Shown: piece by piece, positions 53,199 through 64,000 of the stretch | Numbering within the stretch: position 1 is the first letter of the stretch | Layout: every line of letters starts with the position of its first letter | The notes under the pieces: generated by a model | What the model was told of the DNA's origin: nothing | What the model saw: only the letters and a program-made list of their open reading frames with translations | Databases searched by the model: none | Program-made: the position numbers and the translations under genes | NCBI RefSeq assembly: GCF_965638725.1 | Contig: NC_134954.1 | Span: 5,823,001-5,887,000 of the forward strand | Direction of reading: 5' to 3' | Length of the DNA: 64,000 nucleotides | Source of the DNA: Aptenodytes patagonicus | Lineage: Eukaryota; Chordata; Aves; Sphenisciformes; Spheniscidae

Positions 53199-55871
53199 CC
53201 AGTGTTTCTTACTCCAGGCAAGGGCAGCCAGCACATGATGTTTCTCTGAAGGATCTTGTTTACCTTTTCTTTCCCAAGGAGAAAAAGCTGAAATAGAGGT
53301 TAGTCCCCACCCGAAAAACCAAGTACTATGGCAGACAATATAGATCATAATTTGTCTTCATGTTTTGTCATTAGCAAGGTAAGATTTTTATTTTCATTTA
53401 AAAAAATGTAGATACAAACCAACTGCATCTCCCTTCTCACAAAAGCACCGAAGAGAGATTATAAAAATCTCCCCATTTAAAACAGCCAGAGCAAGAACAA
53501 GGCAGTCCCTCCCATGGCAGCAAGATCACACAACACGCACTGGTGAATTGGAACACAGCCCTCCTGGGGATGAACTCACTAACGCCCAGAAATGGCATTA
53601 ATGCATCATATCGTAATGCCTGTCACAGCCTTAGGTTCCGAAGATCCCAAATTGTTCAGCAGTGCATAGGCAGCTTCCTGTCTTCATGCACACAGTGACA
53701 CCACGCTATTCTAACAGGAGGTGATATATACGTACTACAAAATAATTCCATTGAATTAATTATAACACCTTTCTTCTCAAAGAAGCATTTAGCAAGCTGT
53801 ATCATTAAAATATAAACAGCAGCTGCCTACGTGTCCCTGTATACCCCAAATCCAGAGTTTAGAAGAGGAGGTGATGAATAGTATTACCGAGGGAAACTGC
53901 AAGGGCAATTTATGAGGGAGCAGTGTAATTAATGGAAATGGAAATTGGGCTCTAGCAGCCACGCTCAGAGTGCTACCCTTGCAAAAAGAGACACAGTTTT
54001 CCAATGATTGCAGCAGTTGGGACATTGTCTGTCTCATTCACAGCACAGCGTCATTAGGAGAGGTGCCTCCCAACAGCATGGGAGAGCACTGCCTTTACAC
54101 CACCACATCTGCCACACTCTCACTCACTTTGCAGAGCAGGTCCTGGCTACATAAACACCCAAGAATCAGCAAATACAAAGGAGAGGCATTCGTGACGCAA
54201 GGTAACTTCACTACTTTCTTGCATCTGCCTGCCTTCCTGCCTGCCATTTGCTCTGCTTCCTTCCTTCCCTCCCAGGAAAGTGCAATCCTGGCAATGGACA
54301 AGTGCCCCACCAGCGCTGCCCGCACCGGCCGGGCGATGGAAATAGGTGTGAGCTGCCTCTGCCTGGGACAGAGCCCGGACAGAGCGTGGAAGCTATGAAA
54401 AGCACAGCAAGTGGGAAGTTTATATAGGGAAGACTGGAAACGTGTGGAACAGGGCAAGAGCCACGACATGACCCCAAGAAAGCTCTTGCTGGATATGCAG
54501 CTGTTTCCAGGGTGGATCGCAAACCAGAGTACACCCTTCACAGGGAAGTGCGTGGACATCCCTGAGTGATCCATGAGGATACTCCTAGGCTCCTTATAGC
54601 CACTCAAATGGAGTTAATCTGATCACAAACCAGTGATTAGAATGAACACTGAAAGGTTTACCCAAACATTTTCAATTTAAGATATTGGGAAGAAATTTTA
54701 GAAGGTGAATAGAAGAAATTCCATGGAGTGGTCCAAAGAAAGCGCATCTCAGGGGTGGGTCATACCATAGAGGATACCAGCCAGAAAGGCTAATAAAAAC
54801 AGAGAAGCTGTGAGATCCCAGCAGAACTGCCACCTGTGCTCTCCTGGAGGTGGTCCAGGAGGCTGACGGCACGGTACCGCACGCCAAAGCAAAATCTACT
54901 CTCCATTATATAAGGCTGATGCACTTTGGAAAAATACATAACCAGTACGGTTAGGTTTAGCAAGCGAGAACTTGAGAGAAGGCAAAAATCACTTTGGCTA
55001 CTACTTATAGATTGGGTTTGGACTTGTATTACAAACTGAAAGAGATCAGGAAACCAAACATTTCTCTTTGATGTAGAGCACAAACTGCTCTGGAGTTTCT
55101 TTTTTTCCTTTTATGCTTTAGGCAAAGGAGACATAATGTCCTTCACACTTTCCGACTAACACTTAAAACTCTTACGCAACACAATGTCAGGTCTAACTAA
55201 GATCTTGCATTTGAACTAATTAAATCAAGGATGCAATGGCAAGAACAGGTTTCAATCTTGCTTGTGTTCTTCTCCAATTCCAGCAACTAAGCTGCCACCT
55301 TCAGGCACCTTCTTTTTTTGAAATGAAAATGAAGTAAACACACACGCAGTAAAATAACAGAACAGAAATTTGTATCCAAGGGTGTCCTGCAAGTGTGGAA
55401 AAGGAGACAAAGCTGTGGGCTTTGCCAAATGGCACAATCATCATCTTAGGCCTGGAAAAAATCTGCAAGAATCAACAAAAGACTAACACAAATCTTTCCA
55501 CGCAGATGGATAAAGCCACACAGAGCAGCTTTCATTAACACTTGACTTAGTGTTAATTAATTAATTAGCGTTGAGACCTTGACTTAGGTATGTGTACAGT
55601 CACTCTCCTTGATCACTACGTAACCTGTTAGAGAATGCAAACTCTTGTAATCCCAGTTTATTCGACTTCATATGCACTTCTCAGCAGATGATTCTCAGAT
55701 GAACAAAGCCCTAATGACACCTGAAGGACATTGTCACATGCATAGCACTGCCGGAAAACCGAACACCCCCTATTCTGAAGACCCACTGAATTCCTGGTTA
55801 AAAGGAGCTATCGCTCTTCTCTTTTCCAACAGATGATCAGCTTTGAAGTTACTAAGAAATGACTGTATTTA

Positions 55872-55888
55872 TTTTTTTTTTTTTTTTT
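55872..55888. repeat. T17 homopolymer
   Basis: Seventeen T on the plus strand, hence A17 in the sense of the PID1 transcript. The minus-strand sequence upstream of the A run carries no obvious retrocopy. Confidence 0.85.
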
Positions 55889-57753
55889 AATTAAAAAGAT
55901 AGACTGGTGTCCAACTCTTTGATAGCAAAGCAACAGACAGCAGGAACTCACCAAGGTCACAGAGCAAAAATGACCTCGGGCTTTCCAGTGCTCCGTGTCA
56001 GCCCACGTGAGTTTACTGTGCGTTTTGAGCACAGCAGTGCTCTTCCCCGCTCCCCTCAGAGTGACTTCATGCAAAAGAGCAACAGCTGAAAGGAAAATGT
56101 GATTTTGACACCCTTGAACAAGCAAAGGCATAAAAGCTGGTCAGGATACCCGGGCCAGGGAGAAAACCAGAGCTGGGGGCCCTGGTAACACACATGAGGT
56201 AACTCCTGCTAGTGAACACCACAGAGGGAAAACAAACAGTCCTTTCCTCAGCAACAGCAGTAGTAATACTTTTCCAAAAACTTTCTAAGTCCTATGATAT
56301 GGTCTTGTTTGATCTATCATAACCAAGATAAGCTAGCCAGTAAAACAACTTGAAGCAACTGCAAAGCCCTGGCTCTGGTTCATGGCTTGAATACCAAGTT
56401 GTCATATGGATGTCTATCTGAAGTATTCCATACTGCCTCGAAGTTACTTCTAGCCATTGCCTAGGAGGAAGGTTGTTTGGGCTTTGACCCGCTCCGCACT
56501 GGGTCACCAGCATTTGTGAAGTTGAAGAAACAAATACGATTTTAACCTCTGGCACGGAGCACAGAAAGCAGAAAAGTGGCGGCCAGTAGAGTCTCTTGCA
56601 CACTGATGTCTGTCATTTGAAGCAATAATCCCCGTTTTTTAATGATGAAGCCTTTCTGATGTCTACTCCTTCACCTCCTTCTTCAGCTGCACAGCCCATG
56701 GCTGCTCACATTAAAGGACTTGGACTGAAATGCAAATCTGGAAAGCTCAGAGAGACCCAACAAAAAACTAAAAAAGGCTTCATAAACTGTGTTTTCAGTG
56801 TGGAAATCTGTGTTTAGTACATTCAACTAGGTGCCTGATACACCAGGTTTATGCACAGTGCGGTAGTACATCAATGTCACGTAGGGAAACATGGAACTAC
56901 TACAGCATCTCCCATAACAGACGAGAGCGACGTCGTGGTGCCATATGGTGAATAAGAACCAGGAGCCAAGATAAATACTGTACTTGCCCCTAATGTAGCT
57001 GAGGTACCGTTGTAACAGCTGTGTTGCACCAAAACCAAAACAGAAAGGGATCAAAATCCATTCTGCTGGCTTATAAAGTCTTCCGGCATGATCAAGCCTA
57101 TTAGGAAGGAAAGCTCATGGTCATACGCAGATGACACACTTGCTTGGACGAGTTAGATTAGCGAGTTAAGTGCAGAGAAGTTACTGTGCAAGGCATGCGT
57201 GATCTCTCTAGGCTGACACAGGAGAAGGAAAGGGAAAAGGACGTTGTATACTAAAAGAGAGCAACCAACATCATCTGGAAATCCCAAGAGGTCAGATAAA
57301 GTCCTTACCATCACCGTAGCATCGGTGCAGCTGTAGCGTGAGTGTGACCTCCTTCCCAGCTCCCAGTCACACCCCACAAAACATCTCTAACCACCACGGG
57401 CTGGCCTGTCGGGGAGGATGGTGCAGGTGGGGAGCACCACCCCAGGCAGAGATGGCAGCGGGGAGCCCAACCCCAACCACCCACGCCCTCCCTAGCACCC
57501 CACGCTGCTGCCACCTTCATCCAAACTAGACCGGAGGAAGAGTGGCCCCGTACCCACCCTGTCTCCTGGGTGGTGAGCAGGGTGCTCACCCAGATAGCGA
57601 GAGATGGGGTTCGCACATTGTTGTCCCGTCTCCCAGAACCAGCTGGCAGAGCTCCTCAGTCACCGGGACATGGGCTGGAGCAGCACCTACTACTTCAGAG
57701 GTGCTTCTGGGGTCTGAGCACCTCTACCAGATCAGGGGCAGGGAATCAGACCT

Positions 57754-57792
57754 TTTGTTTGTTTTAAAAACAAACAAACAAACAAACAAACA
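57754..57792. repeat. (CAAA)5 microsatellite with an 11-bp hairpin
   Basis: (CAAA)5 at 57771-57790 is preceded by its near mirror complement, so 57754-57764 pairs perfectly with 57768-57778 across a 3-base loop. Confidence 0.85.
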
Positions 57793-58179
57793 ATCCAGAG
57801 TGATCAAAGTACGTAACAGCTCAGCATTTTATAACCTACATATGCTAAATGCTAAAATGTAAATGTACATTTCTGTTGTGTAACTATCAGACACTACCCA
57901 TGGAAACGCATGATAAAGAAGTGAGTCCACTAGGTTACACGGATTGAGTACTAAAGGTTCCCAAATGTTTGGCTTAACGTCCTGAATGCCTCTTTCAACC
58001 CCTAAATCATCACTGGAAATCAGGTTCAAGAACAGAAACACGAGAGAAATTAGTCATACATGTTCCCATGACAGTCCACTGCTACTTAGAAGGAAAATAT
58101 AAAGCATTTTCTTCGTTTGTTAAGATAAAAATGAAGAATGGCTTCCCATCTTAAGCCTTTAAAGGATAAACTATTTCTG

Positions 58180-58360
58180 TTGCACTGCTGTTAAACCTGT
58201 TTTATAGTTCTACTACCATGAAAAAGGAACATCACACTTCCAAAATGATTGCAATTATCAGTCATTAAGGATGCAGCTCATAATGCAGTACAAATCCCTT
58301 ATAAAATATTATAACTTCAGCTGGTAATGTTTAATTTTATCTCAATTAAGCAATAGCCTA
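58180..58360. promoter_or_regulatory. Intronic motif-dense block; candidate conserved element
   Basis: CpG-poor unique sequence with ATGATTGCAATTATCAG, GTCATTAAGG, CATAATGCAG and TCAATTAAGC. Possible regulatory element within the PID1 intron, judged by texture only. Confidence 0.2.
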
Positions 58361-59029
58361 GAAAGTAATGGCTGCCTTTGCAACTTGAGTACAAACCAGA
58401 AAGCATATAAAGGTTTTGTTCTTGAAGTGTTTGCATGCTAATCCTTAGAGTATTTAATGTCACAAGAAGACAGCCCCCATGGGTACCCACATACAGTACA
58501 CAGTCACTTGTGAGATGAACTTACACAACCTGAAAAGAATCAAAAATTCCTGAAAATACCAAGTCAACAGAAGATACAATTGGCATTTGCAGTCAAAAAA
58601 AACCTGTAGGAAAGAATTCTGAAACTCTGAAATTTCAGTCCTGGCCTGATACGGCCTCCCATCACGGGAAGCTGACATTTAAAAGACTGTTTAGAGAAAG
58701 CTGGATGACGACTGTGCCCAATGCAAATCTGTAGCCACACAGATGTCAGTGAAGCTGCAATCGTTTATCCCACCCGGGGCTGCGTGATCACCACCAGGCA
58801 CGATGTGAAACAAGGAAGCGATCTGCAGTGGACGGGACCAACTTTTCCCTCTTTTTCAAAAACAGTTGTGCAACTTAAGAATGCTCTGCGACAGCCACGC
58901 TCCAGAGGGAATCGTAATTCTTTCTTAGCTGCAGAGATATCCCATCTTCATTAGGAACTGGAGCTCTATCGAGTGCATTTATTCAGAAATATTGCTAAAG
59001 TTCCTCTCCCAACAGCTGCCTTCACAGTT

Positions 59030-59200
59030 ACGTATGTAAAATAGTAGGCTGAAGTTAGCCATTAATCTCACAAAAGAGAATTAGATTGATGTCACATAGT
59101 TTGAATAGTAATTATAATACGAGCTAGAAACCGTTCACGGTAATAAAAATGGTTATAAACTATTCTAGATCCACAGAGTATGATGGATGATTTATTATGA
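59030..59200. promoter_or_regulatory. Second intronic AT-rich candidate conserved element
   Basis: Contains GCCATTAATC, GATTGATGTCAC (PBX/MEIS-like half sites) and AGTAATTATAATACGAG in close order. CpG-poor and free of simple repeats. Inference only. Confidence 0.2.
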
Positions 59201-61660
59201 CACTGAAGAGTGTTTTAAATATTGCACTGCCTAAATTCCAGCACACAGGACAATACTCAAATTTAGGGTAACTCGAATTTGATTCACACCAGAGGTTTGC
59301 TTGACCCATAATATCTTAATTTAAAAATACGGCTACAGCCAGTTGCCCACAAATGGTTTTGCCAACAAGGTCAATTAAATGTGATGTTTTATTCACATTT
59401 TGCTTGATTAAAAAACAAATCTTGGGCAAGCTACTGGGAGGTTTTGGTCCTGTAAGCACAACGCAATCTCAAAGTGTCAAAATGAATCTTGGAAGCAACA
59501 CAAAAGCTGGATGAAAAAACTAGCACTGCCCAAACCGCAATAGGTTATATCCAGCAATGGATGCAGCAGCTCAAACATCTGCCTCCAACACCAACACTCT
59601 TCATAATGGCACCTTCTGGGAAACAAATATTCTAGCAACTCAACCAAATACCATTTTCAATGGGTATTTTTAAACTTTAATCCACCTTTGGCAACCATTT
59701 ATTTTTTACGATTCTTCCTCCTATTTTTCTGGAGTAAAAATGATGGAAAGATGTTGGTTTATTTTTGTTGCTGCTTGACAGCTAATCAAATTTGATATTT
59801 ATATTGTAAGGGGATAACGAAGTGCCAAGATGGATATTTTAAAAACATTTCTGAAGACAGCAGTTTTACCTTCAGCAATTCAATTTGATTCAATGGTGGC
59901 TAGACACTTGCAAATAATTCTATTTTAGATCCTTGCAACCTGATGGCAGAAATAGACCCTTCCCCTCTTAGATTGCTGGGTCTGGAGTGCCACTCGGTGG
60001 CCAAATATAAACACTCCTGTTGTAGTAGACACCTGTCTAACACCAGTCAAGCGGTCTCGTAGAGTCTACAGTTTGGGATGTATTGGATTTGGAAACAATC
60101 ATTCTGCCGTTGCTTATATGACAGCCTAACACAATAAGGAACATTTTTATTCCTCACATAAACTCTGGTCTCGGGACTCTGGTGACAGTCAACACGCCCT
60201 CGGTGAACTGGAGAACGTCCAACTCTAAAAGCCGAATCTCTCACCTCTCACGCAAAAAAAGCAGCTCCAGAGCCAGGCTGTAACAAACACGTCCTCTGTG
60301 CACCGAGCACAGAGAGAGACCTGTAACCCGTCCTCACCAGTGGGTAACTCTGGATCTTGTAGCACTGGGGAGCTTGTATTTATTTGTTTATTTTAACCTA
60401 AACGATCAGTTTCTTCACATAAGCTGATACGCCTATTCTGAACAGAGAAGGAAACAGAAACTAAGACGGGGCAGGCAAACAGCAGCTTGTAAAGCTGGGA
60501 GCATCTCATTACGGTACCACTTTTACACTGCCATCACAGGAGAATAATTTACTATTTATTTCCTTGCAGTACCTCATAACTCCAAGCCAGAGCTGAACTT
60601 GCATCACTCTGATCTGGCCAGTCTCGAGGGCAAAGCACTCCCTGTACCATCAGAAAACCTCCGCTTCCTCTTACTCAGCTGCTTCCCAGACACCGAGATG
60701 CAACAGGGATTTTTGTGTTCCTATTTGCTTCTTTACAGAAGCAGCAGCCACCAGCAGCAGCACTCACGTTCAGCACAGGCACCACGCAGCAGGCAGTTGG
60801 TAAAGGAAAAGATGGAGAAAATCAGTTTATGCAGGACCCGCATCTTTGATCCTTCAGAGAAGAAGAAAATTTCAAGTAACACTACAAAAATTTGAGAACT
60901 TCCCTACAATCACCTGAGTTAGTTGCACTGTTCCTTTTCCTCTTGGATAGTACAATATATGGGAATGGAGAGCAGAAGTGAGTATCTTGGATGAAGACTC
61001 TTAACTACAGAAATGAGATTTTATTATATCAAACAATGTCAAACATCCATTATTATTCATATTTTTACTATGAGCTTTCCAAATTGCTGGCCAGCCTCCC
61101 AGAACATTTTACCTCTTGTTTTCTCTCACGGGTAAATGGCTCATGGTAACATTTAACAAATCTAATCAGAGTGCACTTTTATGATAAATATTACTATCTG
61201 AATAAATCCCAGTCAGATCAAATTAGCTGAATATTCAACCTTCTCCAATAACCCATCCACATCAGTTTAAAGAGATGAAAAAATACTTATTATAACTTGA
61301 CATCAGACCATAAACAACTGTCAAATACAACACAAGGCAGGAAAAGACAATGAATTCTTAATTCAACAAGACATTAACTCATCCTGCATCAATCCACACC
61401 ACTGGGCAAGGCTCCTGCCCTGACATGACTAATACATGAGCATCAGTCTAAAGGCACAAGAAACTGCCTGTAAAGCCAGAAGTTGCTGCATGGGAGACTT
61501 GTACCCATGGGGGAAAACCTCAGAGGCTCGGGACCTACTGGAAGGCATGTTTATACTGCTCACTTCAGCCGAGCCTGGGATGCTGGAAATATTTACAGTG
61601 ATATAAAGGTCACTACAACTGTGCCTGCGCTGCAGCAGCACAAATGTCTTTCTTTTAAAA

Positions 61661-61680
61661 AAGAAAAGAAAGAAAGAAAG
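61661..61680. repeat. (GAAA)n purine tract
   Basis: AAAAGAAAAGAAAGAAAGAAAG, a short tetranucleotide tract in the intron. Confidence 0.8.
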
Positions 61681-64000
61681 GAACCAGGTAAAGTCATCAG
61701 ACAAAACCCACATGATTTTTGTAGGAAATCTGGGAGCTCGCTGTTCCCTATGATTTCATCGCATCAGGGGCCACGAGAAGCAGCTCTGGAACGCTGAAAG
61801 CTCTTTGTAGCACCATTTTCCTAAACCAGAAGGTTAGAAACAAACAGTGCCGGTGTGCTGAAACCACATCATCCTTCCGCAGAGGAGGTGCTAGCAGAGC
61901 CCTGAAAGATGCCAACATTTCCACCGAATCGGCTACAAAGCCATCATCTGTTTTTGCCCTCAAAGATATCAAAAGCAGTATATTCCAAATGCCTTTAAAT
62001 CCCTATGTCCTAAGAAAAAATGTGGTCTGACCAGTGAACGTCTGCAGGCAGCTGCATCCTGTGTTATTCAGCACTTGAAAATGAAAAAAAGGGACGTGAT
62101 TTGCTGAGAGCAGGTGAGCTGCACACCTAAGATGTGACATGTGCCACGACCACATTTCAGGGAGGCTGAAGTCCAGCCAGTTTCATGCTTGAGGAGGGCA
62201 GCGGTGGGCTGGGACAAGCCCCCAGAGCCCACTGCCGTGGGGACAGAAAGCTGCGCCGAGCTGGTCGAGTGCCCGACGAGTAGCAGCAAGCTGAGCTCAC
62301 CAGCTCCTTACGCTTTTCATACGACTTCAGCGAAGTGCTCAAGCACAGGAACCTACCACATGCTCTTTGTATAACAGGAAACATTTACTTTTGTGAACGA
62401 TTATAAACAGAAGGCTCTTGAAAGAGCTTACGCTCCAACAGGACCCCTTAAATATTTACATTCTGTGGGCTGATGTGCAGCAAGGAGTGTTTACTGCCGA
62501 GGCTGCTCCGACCATGCTAGATGGAGAGCTTGCACACAGCACACGGCTGCGCTGCATCTGTCACAGCAGGGGCTCAACTTTGGAAAACAGGCTGCCACGG
62601 TCCAGCTTCTGCCTAAACTGCCCCTCAAGTTCATCTGCAAAAAAGCCACCCGTATTTTTTCCTCCCAGGACACAGCTCAGCCACCATCTCAAATGCCCCC
62701 GAGCAGCCCCGACCGGGGACTGGATGCAACTCTGCCCTCCACATCGCAGCCTTCCCAAATTAGCAGAAATAATTCACTGCAACAGATAGATCTTAAGGAG
62801 TTTTTGTTTTCTTTTTTTTCTCTAGGAGCTGAAGCTGGCTGTCACAGGAAGCTGCTAATACAGCCCTTCTTCCCCTCCCAAAGGCAATTTGTATCTTGGT
62901 AAGCAAGAAACCTAAGATGAGTGAAAATGGGGAAGGAATGCAATAGGGACATTTGAGTCACTTCTGCTGTCACTGAGGCTTTGACTAATTGTGAAAGTGC
63001 ACATTGCCCATTCACCAGCCCATTTTTCAGCTTTCCATTTAGAGCGAGAAGCAGACATTTACCAAAAGCAAACAAAAATCCTGAAAAGTCACAATAGGTG
63101 GTTCCTGTTCTGAGACAGCTCTAGTTTATAATCTTTTTTCTTTATTGCTATTTAATGACTCATATCATGCGACTCTTTCCCCATTCCTAATGTCTGCTGC
63201 TGAAGTCTCCTCTAGAGAGATAGTACTTGGACGCCTGAGGGAAAGTCAGAGAGAAAGATAACTACAAAAAAACCACGGGAGTCATCATTTCCTCAGTCTG
63301 CATTGAAACAGATAAAACTTCCATTGCCAAGATTAGCTCATACGGTACAATATGTGGGGAGATGGACAGATCTCTTTACACGGGATGATAGGATGAAACT
63401 TTCCATCAGCTATATATGCAGACATATATGAAATAACTTCTTTGAAATCAGCTGAATTACTTTGGATTCACAGCCAGAAATCTAAGATCTGAAATGAGCT
63501 TGCTCTGTGACTTGGCAGCTGGAAAATCCAACTGATTGTCAGAGAGAAGGTGCATCTTCTTTTGGGATAACGCCAAGAACTGTAGGCAGAAAAACCAAAA
63601 CCAGATGTTATCGTAGCATAAAGACCCATTAGTTACTAACTAATTTCAGGCACGATGACCTGTTAAACTAAAGCTGTAACTGTCACAAATGGTCCTATCC
63701 CTATTTCATCATTAGAGGTTATTTGATTCACCTTGGCTAAATATGAGCCATACTGTGATTACTGAACAAAGTTGCCATTAATCCCAGCTCTTCGCTTCCA
63801 TACATTCCCTCAAGAACACAGAGCAGTCCTAAACATTTTGGTATGGGCTGTTTTATATCATAGCAACTAATATAGCTGCCTCCTGCTCTCAAAACTTTAA
63901 GTAATAAATCTCTGTTTCCACAAATGTGTATTATCTCACTGCTGGCCAACATCCCTGACAGCACAGGTAAGTGAAGATGTTTTATACAGCACATCAAATG

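Larger units (their letters stand above)
39122..64000 (-). other. PID1: PID1 last intron (partial, runs off the window)
   Basis: This is the sequence 5' of the terminal exon on the coding strand. In other vertebrates PID1 has very large introns, so an intron longer than 24.8 kb is expected. I looked for the preceding coding block (the residues before the PTB domain, including motifs of the type AVIFHEPEAIEL and MKTRTHSGCK) and did not find it on the minus strand. The intron is mostly unique sequence of moderate to high AT content, with short homopolymers and microsatellites and a CpG-rich patch near 46 kb. I saw no convincing nested gene or RNA gene. The chance frames at 45528-46046, 47076-47624, 48501-49010 and 54095-54607 show no domain I recognise. 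Confidence 0.75.

Noticed and set aside
54095..54607. 170-codon minus-strand frame in the sense of PID1
   Set aside because: Considered as an upstream PID1 exon, but no segment resembles the residues expected before the PTB domain.
1..64000. CRISPR array, operons or bacterial-type defence system
   Set aside because: The window is eukaryotic non-coding DNA with a spliced gene. Repeats are short tandem repeats without regular unique spacers.

Overview
This window looks like vertebrate nuclear DNA, most likely from a bird. It holds one confidently identifiable coding segment: the last coding exon of PID1 (phosphotyrosine interaction domain containing 1, a PTB-domain adaptor), on the minus strand at 38645-39121. 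The avian call rests on two solo endogenous-retrovirus LTRs of a type I associate with bird genomes other than chicken, on the low density of interspersed repeats, and on the many short A/C-rich and G/T-rich tracts. I did not recognise any mammalian SINE or L1. The species cannot be named from sequence alone.

Layout. From 1 to about 37.1 kb is non-coding DNA downstream of PID1 (in mammals the next gene on this side is SPHKAP; nothing of it is visible). It contains simple repeats, a 22-bp minisatellite (15710-15819), one solo LTR on the minus strand (19497-20088), a related solo LTR on the plus strand (32533-33094), a poly(A)-tailed segment that may be a retrocopy (ending at 35950), and several AT-rich motif-dense stretches that could be conserved regulatory elements. 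From about 37.15 to 38.64 kb is the probable PID1 3' UTR, with two sets of candidate polyadenylation signals. The terminal exon follows, with a clear acceptor site at 39122-39144. Everything from 39122 to 64000 is best read as part of the last intron of PID1. No upstream PID1 exon was found there. It carries a CpG-rich patch near 45.9-46.0 kb and various simple repeats.

The many open reading frames of 60-230 codons are mostly chance frames in non-coding DNA. They lack recognisable domains and often overlap on both strands. No operon, CRISPR array, tRNA, rRNA or complete mobile element was seen, and I found no new biological system. The observations most worth a second look are the inverted pair of solo LTRs with imperfect target-site duplications and complementary decay of their transcription signals, the minisatellite, the candidate retrocopy, and the CpG-rich intronic patch.
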